A stretch of DNA of 8,900 bases from Methylobacterium sp. (lineage in GTDB: Bacteria > Pseudomonadota > Alphaproteobacteria > Rhizobiales > Beijerinckiaceae), in assembly GCA_021154065.1 (NCBI GenBank), contig JAJKJG010000034.1, positions 1-8,900 on the forward strand, read 5' to 3'. Position 1 is the stretch's first letter, and each line of letters starts with the position of its first letter. The translations under genes and the position numbers were made by a program. A model generated the notes under the pieces. The model made no database searches and was not told the origin of the DNA. It saw only the letters and a program-made list of their open reading frames with translations. Of this stretch, positions 5,960 to 8,900 are shown piece by piece.

Positions 5960-6058
5960 GTCATCCCGGCCGGAGCGAAGCGCAGAGCCGGGATCCACCA
6001 CCACGCTCGGTGCGTGTTCATGGATCCCGGATAGCCGCTGTGCGGCTTCCGGGATGAC
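5960..6058. repeat. 99-bp palindromic repeat element inserted between urtB and urtC
   Basis: The ends are perfect 10-bp inverted repeats, GTCATCCCGG (5960-5969) and CCGGGATGAC (6049-6058). Inside are a second inverted pair, CCGGGATCCA (5989-5998) and TGGATCCCGG (6021-6030). The element can fold as two hairpins. The first pairs ATCCCGGC (5963-5970) with GCCGGGAT (5987-5994). The second pairs ATCCCGGA (6024-6031) with TCCGGGAT (6048-6055), and continues as AGCCGC/GCGGCT around a TGT loop. This is the look of a dispersed, non-coding REP/palindromic element common in alphaproteobacteria. It encodes no transposase. It accounts for most of the unusual 148-bp gap within the operon. Confidence 0.82.
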
Positions 6059-6082
6059 CGCCGCGAGAGATGGCGAGAACCA

Positions 6083-7231
6083 ATGACCCGCCGTCCGATC
6101 CTTCTCACCTTCATCACCGGGCAGTGCGCGGCCCTCGTGGCGCTCCTCGTTGCTCTCGCCGTGCTCGTCCCGGCCCTCAACCTCCTCGTGCCGCCGACCT
6201 CAGCCTTCCACGTGCCGACGCATTTCGTGGTGCTGTTCGGCAAGTGGCTGACCTATGCGCTGCTTGCCGTCTCGCTCGACCTCGTCTGGGGCTATTGCGG
6301 CATCCTCTCGCTCGGCCACGGCGCCTTCTTCGCGCTCGGCGGCTATGCGATGGGCATGTACCTCATGCGCCAGATCGGCCCGCGCGGCGTCTACGCCCAT
6401 CCGGTGCTGCCGGACTTCATGGTGTTCCTGAACTGGAAGGAGCTGCCGGTCGCCTGGTGGGGCTTCGACCATTTCCCCTACGCGATGCTGATGGTGCTGC
6501 TCGTGCCGGGCGTCCTCGCCTTCGCGCTCGGCTGGTTCGCCTTCCGGGCGCGGGTGACGGGCGTCTATCTCTCGATCATCACGCAGGCGATGACCTACGC
6601 CCTGCTGCTCGGCTTCTTCCGCAACAATTTCGGCTTCGGCGGCAACAACGGCCTGACCGACTTCAAGGACATCCTCGGCTTCAACGTCCAGGCGGCGGGG
6701 ACGCGCGCGGCGCTGTTCGCGCTTTCGGCGCTGGCGCTCGCCGGCGGTTTCCTGATCGCTCGGGGCATCGTGACCTCCAAGCTCGGCAAGGTGCTCGTCG
6801 CGATCCGCGACGCCGAGAGCCGCACCCGCTTCCTCGGCTACCGCGTCGAGCGCTACAAGCTCTTCGTGTTCGTCATCTCGGCCATGATGGCGGGCCTTGC
6901 CGGCGCGCTCTACGTGCCGCAGGTCGGCATCATCAACCCTTCCGAATTCTCGCCGGCGAACTCGATCGAGGCGGTGATCTGGGTCGCGGTCGGCGGGCGC
7001 GGCACGCTCGCCGGCGCGGCGCTCGGCGCGGTCATCGTCAACGCGGCAAAGAGCTGGTTTACCGGCGCGCTGCCCGAATACTGGCTCTTCGCCTTGGGCG
7101 GCCTGTTCGTGCTGACGACGCTCTTGCTGCCGAAGGGCATCGTCGGCTCGATCTCCGAGCACTGGCCGAGGCGCCGCAACGGCGGCGCGCCTCGGCTCCC
7201 TGCGGCCGCCGCCGCCCAGCCGGCGGAGTAG
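6083..7231 (+). CDS. urtC: UrtC, second urea ABC transporter permease
   Basis: The 382-residue product is a LivM-type inner-membrane permease. Hydrophobic segments run throughout, starting at about residue 10. Key stretches are LDLVWGYCGILSLGHGAFF (about 65-83), SIITQAMTYALLLGFFRNN (about 163-181, followed by FGFGGNNG), and KVLVAIRDAESRTRFLGY (about 236-253), the cytoplasmic loop likely to contact the ATPases. ISAMMAGLAGALYVPQ and VAVGGRGTLAGAALGA follow. The C-tail is Arg, Pro and Ala rich. It pairs with UrtB to form the urea channel. The ATG at 6083 is preceded by a weak GGCGAGA site (6072-6078). It lies only 24 bases after the palindromic repeat, so the repeat is part of its leader. It is followed by urtD after 5 bp. 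The assignment to urea rests on conserved UrtC length and on the neighbours. Confidence 0.92.
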   Translation: MTRRPILLTFITGQCAALVALLVALAVLVPALNLLVPPTSAFHVPTHFVVLFGKWLTYALLAVSLDLVWGYCGILSLGHGAFFALGGYAMGMYLMRQIGPRGVYAHPVLPDFMVFLNWKELPVAWWGFDHFPYAMLMVLLVPGVLAFALGWFAFRARVTGVYLSIITQAMTYALLLGFFRNNFGFGGNNGLTDFKDILGFNVQAAGTRAALFALSALALAGGFLIARGIVTSKLGKVLVAIRDAESRTRFLGYRVERYKLFVFVISAMMAGLAGALYVPQVGIINPSEFSPANSIEAVIWVAVGGRGTLAGAALGAVIVNAAKSWFTGALPEYWLFALGGLFVLTTLLLPKGIVGSISEHWPRRRNGGAPRLPAAAAAQPAE

Positions 7232-7236
7232 CCGTC

Positions 7237-7989
7237 ATGGATGCCCGCACCACCCAGGCCCTGCTCTACGTCGACGGCGTCTCCGTCTCCTTCGACGGCT
7301 TCCGGGCCTTGAACAATCTCTCGCTCGTCATGGACCCCGGCGAGATGCGGGCGATCATCGGCCCGAACGGCGCCGGCAAGACGACGATGATGGACGTCAT
7401 CACCGGCAAGACCCGACCGGATGAGGGCGACGTCGTGTTCCAGGGCTCGCACGACCTCACCGCGCTCGACGAGGCTGCGATCGCGACGCTCGGCATCGGG
7501 CGCAAGTTCCAGAAGCCGACGGTGTTCGAGTTCCACACCGTCGCGGACAACGTGCTGCTCGCCCTCAAGGGCGAGCGCGGCGTGTTCGCAAATCTCATGC
7601 ACCGCCTGTCTGGCGCGGAGCAGGACCGGCTCGATGAGATTCTCTCGATCGTGAAGCTCAAGGACCGCCGCGACGAGCTCGCCGCGAACCTCAGCCATGG
7701 CCAGAAGCAATGGCTCGAGATCGGCATGCTCCTGGCGCAGGACCCGGCCCTTCTTCTCGTCGACGAGCCGGTCGCCGGCATGACCGACTCGGAGACCGCC
7801 GAAACCGCCGAGCTCCTGCGCCGCATCAACGAGACCCATTCGGTCCTCGTCGTCGAGCACGACATGACCTTCGTGCGCGATCTCGACGTCAAGGTCACGG
7901 TTCTGCACGAGGGCTCGGTCTTGGCCGAGGGCTCGCTCGACCAGGTCAGCGCGAACGAGCGCGTCGTCGAAGTCTATCTGGGACGCTAA
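7237..7989 (+). CDS. urtD: UrtD, urea ABC transporter ATP-binding protein (LivG-like)
   Basis: The 250-residue ATPase has all nucleotide-binding motifs: Walker A GPNGAGKT (42-49), Q-loop FQKPTVFEFHTVADN (Q92), signature LSHGQ (152-156), Walker B LLLVDEP (172-178, catalytic E177) and switch His in VVEHDM (H208). LSHGQKQWLEIGM and the FQKPTVF stretch are typical of UrtD as opposed to LivG, which usually has LSYGQQR-type signatures. It powers urea import as a heterodimer with UrtE on the cytoplasmic face of UrtB/UrtC. GGAG (7225-7228) eight bases before the ATG sets the start. The reading frame stays open far upstream, but that is a shadow of urtC. The gene is 5 bp after urtC and 4 bp before urtE, so the three are probably co-translated. 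Confidence 0.94.
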   Translation: MDARTTQALLYVDGVSVSFDGFRALNNLSLVMDPGEMRAIIGPNGAGKTTMMDVITGKTRPDEGDVVFQGSHDLTALDEAAIATLGIGRKFQKPTVFEFHTVADNVLLALKGERGVFANLMHRLSGAEQDRLDEILSIVKLKDRRDELAANLSHGQKQWLEIGMLLAQDPALLLVDEPVAGMTDSETAETAELLRRINETHSVLVVEHDMTFVRDLDVKVTVLHEGSVLAEGSLDQVSANERVVEVYLGR

Positions 7990-7993
7990 AAGC

Positions 7994-8686
7994 ATGCTGT
8001 CCGTCGAGAACATCGACCTGCACTACGGCGCCGCCCAGGCCCTGCGCTCGGTCTCGCTCACCGCTGAGACGGGGAAGATCGCCTGCGTCATGGGCCGCAA
8101 CGGCGTCGGCAAGACCTCGCTCATGCGGGCCATCGTCGGCCAGAAGAGCGCGTCGCGCGGCCGCATCCTGTGGAACGGCGAGGACGTGACGGCGCTCGCT
8201 CCCTTCGAGCGCGCGAGGCGCGGCATCGCGCTCGTGCCGCAGGGGCGTGAGATTTTTCCGCTGCTCACGGTCGAGGAGAACCTGCGCACCGGCTTCGCGC
8301 CGCTGGCGCGGGCCCGACACACCATTCCGGACGACGTGTTCTCGCTTTTCCCGGTGCTCGCCCAGATGCTGCGCCGGCGCGGCGGCGACCTTTCGGGCGG
8401 GCAGCAGCAGCAGCTCGCCATCGGCCGCGCCCTCGTCGGCGAGCCCAAGGTCCTCCTCCTCGACGAGCCGACCGAGGGCATCCAGCCCAACGTCATCCAG
8501 CAGATCGGCCTCGTCCTGCGCAAGCTCGTGCAGCGCGGCATGGCCATCGCGCTGGTCGAGCAGTACCTCGACTTCGTCCGCGAGTTCGGCAATTCGTTTC
8601 ACATCATGAACCGCGGCCGTGTCGTCGCGTCCGGCGACGTGGCCCAGCTCACGCCGGGGGTTGTTGACAGCTACCTGGGCGTGTAA
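7994..8686 (+). CDS. urtE: UrtE, urea ABC transporter ATP-binding protein (LivF-like)
   Basis: The 230-residue ATPase has Walker A GRNGVGKT (34-41), Q-loop VPQGREIFPLLTVEENL (Q83), signature LSGGQQQQLAIGRAL (133-147), Walker B VLLLDEP (153-159, E158), and LVEQYLDFV at 188-196. The switch residue is Gln (Q190) instead of His, which is normal for the LivF/UrtE group. DEPTEGIQPNVIQQI (157-171) is a strong UrtE signature. It forms the ATPase pair with UrtD. It starts 4 bp after urtD in a tight operon, with no separate promoter visible. The HupE/UreJ gene follows after 47 bp, with no terminator between them, so transcription probably continues. Confidence 0.94.
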   Translation: MLSVENIDLHYGAAQALRSVSLTAETGKIACVMGRNGVGKTSLMRAIVGQKSASRGRILWNGEDVTALAPFERARRGIALVPQGREIFPLLTVEENLRTGFAPLARARHTIPDDVFSLFPVLAQMLRRRGGDLSGGQQQQLAIGRALVGEPKVLLLDEPTEGIQPNVIQQIGLVLRKLVQRGMAIALVEQYLDFVREFGNSFHIMNRGRVVASGDVAQLTPGVVDSYLGV

Positions 8687-8733
8687 GACAAGGCGCGCAC
8701 GCAACGCGCGCGGCAGAATCGGAAGGAGAACCG

Positions 8734-8900
8734 GTGATCGAACCCTCGATGTCGTTCGCCCTCGCCCACGCCGGCCACGGCGCGCACAGCATGCTCGCCG
8801 GCCTCGCCCACCCCATGACCGGCTGGGACCACGCCCTGGCCATGTCCGCCCTCGGTCTCTGGGCCGCCCAGCTCGGCGGCCGCGCACGCCACGCGCTCCC
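8734..8900 (+). CDS. ureJ: HupE/UreJ-family membrane protein, probable nickel permease, 3' end beyond window
   Basis: Only the first 55 codons are present. The family motif HPMTGWDHALAM (about 26-37) is clear, followed by GLWAAQLGG. The N-terminus is His-rich (HAGHGAH), consistent with metal binding. HupE/UreJ proteins are inner-membrane proteins linked to nickel supply for urease or hydrogenase. The urt operon upstream favours UreJ, so urease genes are likely further right. The start is GTG at 8734 because AAGGAG (8723-8728) lies five bases before it; ATG at 8749 has no comparable site. Unlike many family members it lacks a hydrophobic signal segment before the ALAH sequence, so the N-terminus looks short. 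UreJ versus HupE cannot be settled here. Confidence 0.78.
   Translation, partial: MIEPSMSFALAHAGHGAHSMLAGLAHPMTGWDHALAMSALGLWAAQLGGRARHAL

Noticed and set aside
5960..6058. Insertion sequence
   Set aside because: It has nested inverted repeats but no transposase and is only 99 bp, so it fits a non-coding palindromic repeat.
4081..6243. A 720-codon open frame on the minus strand across urtA-urtC
   Set aside because: It lies antisense to clearly conserved urt genes, runs through the palindromic repeat, and has the low-complexity Arg/Asp/Gly/Ala composition expected of a shadow frame in GC-rich DNA.
6070..7236. Long N-terminal extension in frame with urtD
   Set aside because: This frame overlaps urtC out of phase and encodes Arg/Pro/Ala-rich sequence. 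The ATG at 7237 has a proper ribosome site and gives the normal UrtD length.
8560..8570. Defective UrtE because the switch His is Gln
   Set aside because: Gln at this place (LVEQ) is the usual state in the LivF/UrtE group, so it is not a sign of decay.

Overview
The window is GC-rich (roughly two thirds G+C), gene-dense bacterial DNA. It carries an imuA-imuB mutagenesis cassette with a GTTC-N7-GTTC LexA operator, a complete urea ABC transporter operon (urtABCDE), and repeats of the CTCCCC/GGGGAG and GTCATCCCGG/CCGGGATGAC types. Together these suggest an alphaproteobacterium, most likely Hyphomicrobiales (Rhizobiales). The genus cannot be settled from the sequence alone.

Layout. Positions 1-157 hold no gene, only small dyad repeats behind the 3' end of imuB. 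Positions 158-2459 (minus strand) hold imuA then imuB, overlapping by 92 bp; dnaE2, the usual third member, would lie beyond the left edge if present. Positions 2460-2963 form a divergent control region. From left to right it contains a ~22-bp tandem repeat that forms the imuA leader, a sigma70-type imuA promoter with a LexA box between its -35 and -10, a hairpin whose loop carries DnaA-box-like motifs, an AT-rich island bounded by two TGATCAA dyads, and a strong sigma54-type -24/-12 promoter before urtA. Positions 2964-8686 (plus strand) hold urtA, urtB, urtC, urtD and urtE. At 8734 the start of a HupE/UreJ-family membrane protein runs off the right edge.

How the genes work together. The left half is an SOS-inducible translesion synthesis module: ImuA and ImuB are accessory partners of the polymerase DnaE2. 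The right half is a high-affinity urea uptake system: UrtA captures urea in the periplasm, UrtB and UrtC form the channel, and UrtD and UrtE hydrolyse ATP. The sigma54 promoter implies nitrogen-limitation control. The HupE/UreJ gene suggests that uptake is genetically linked to nickel supply and probably to urease genes further right. Two structured elements interrupt the urt operon: an 11-bp perfect hairpin after urtA and a 99-bp palindromic repeat between urtB and urtC. Both could tune the relative amounts of the subunits.

The genes belong to known families and I see no new multi-gene system. The most unusual material is in the imuA/urtA intergenic region and in the repeats.
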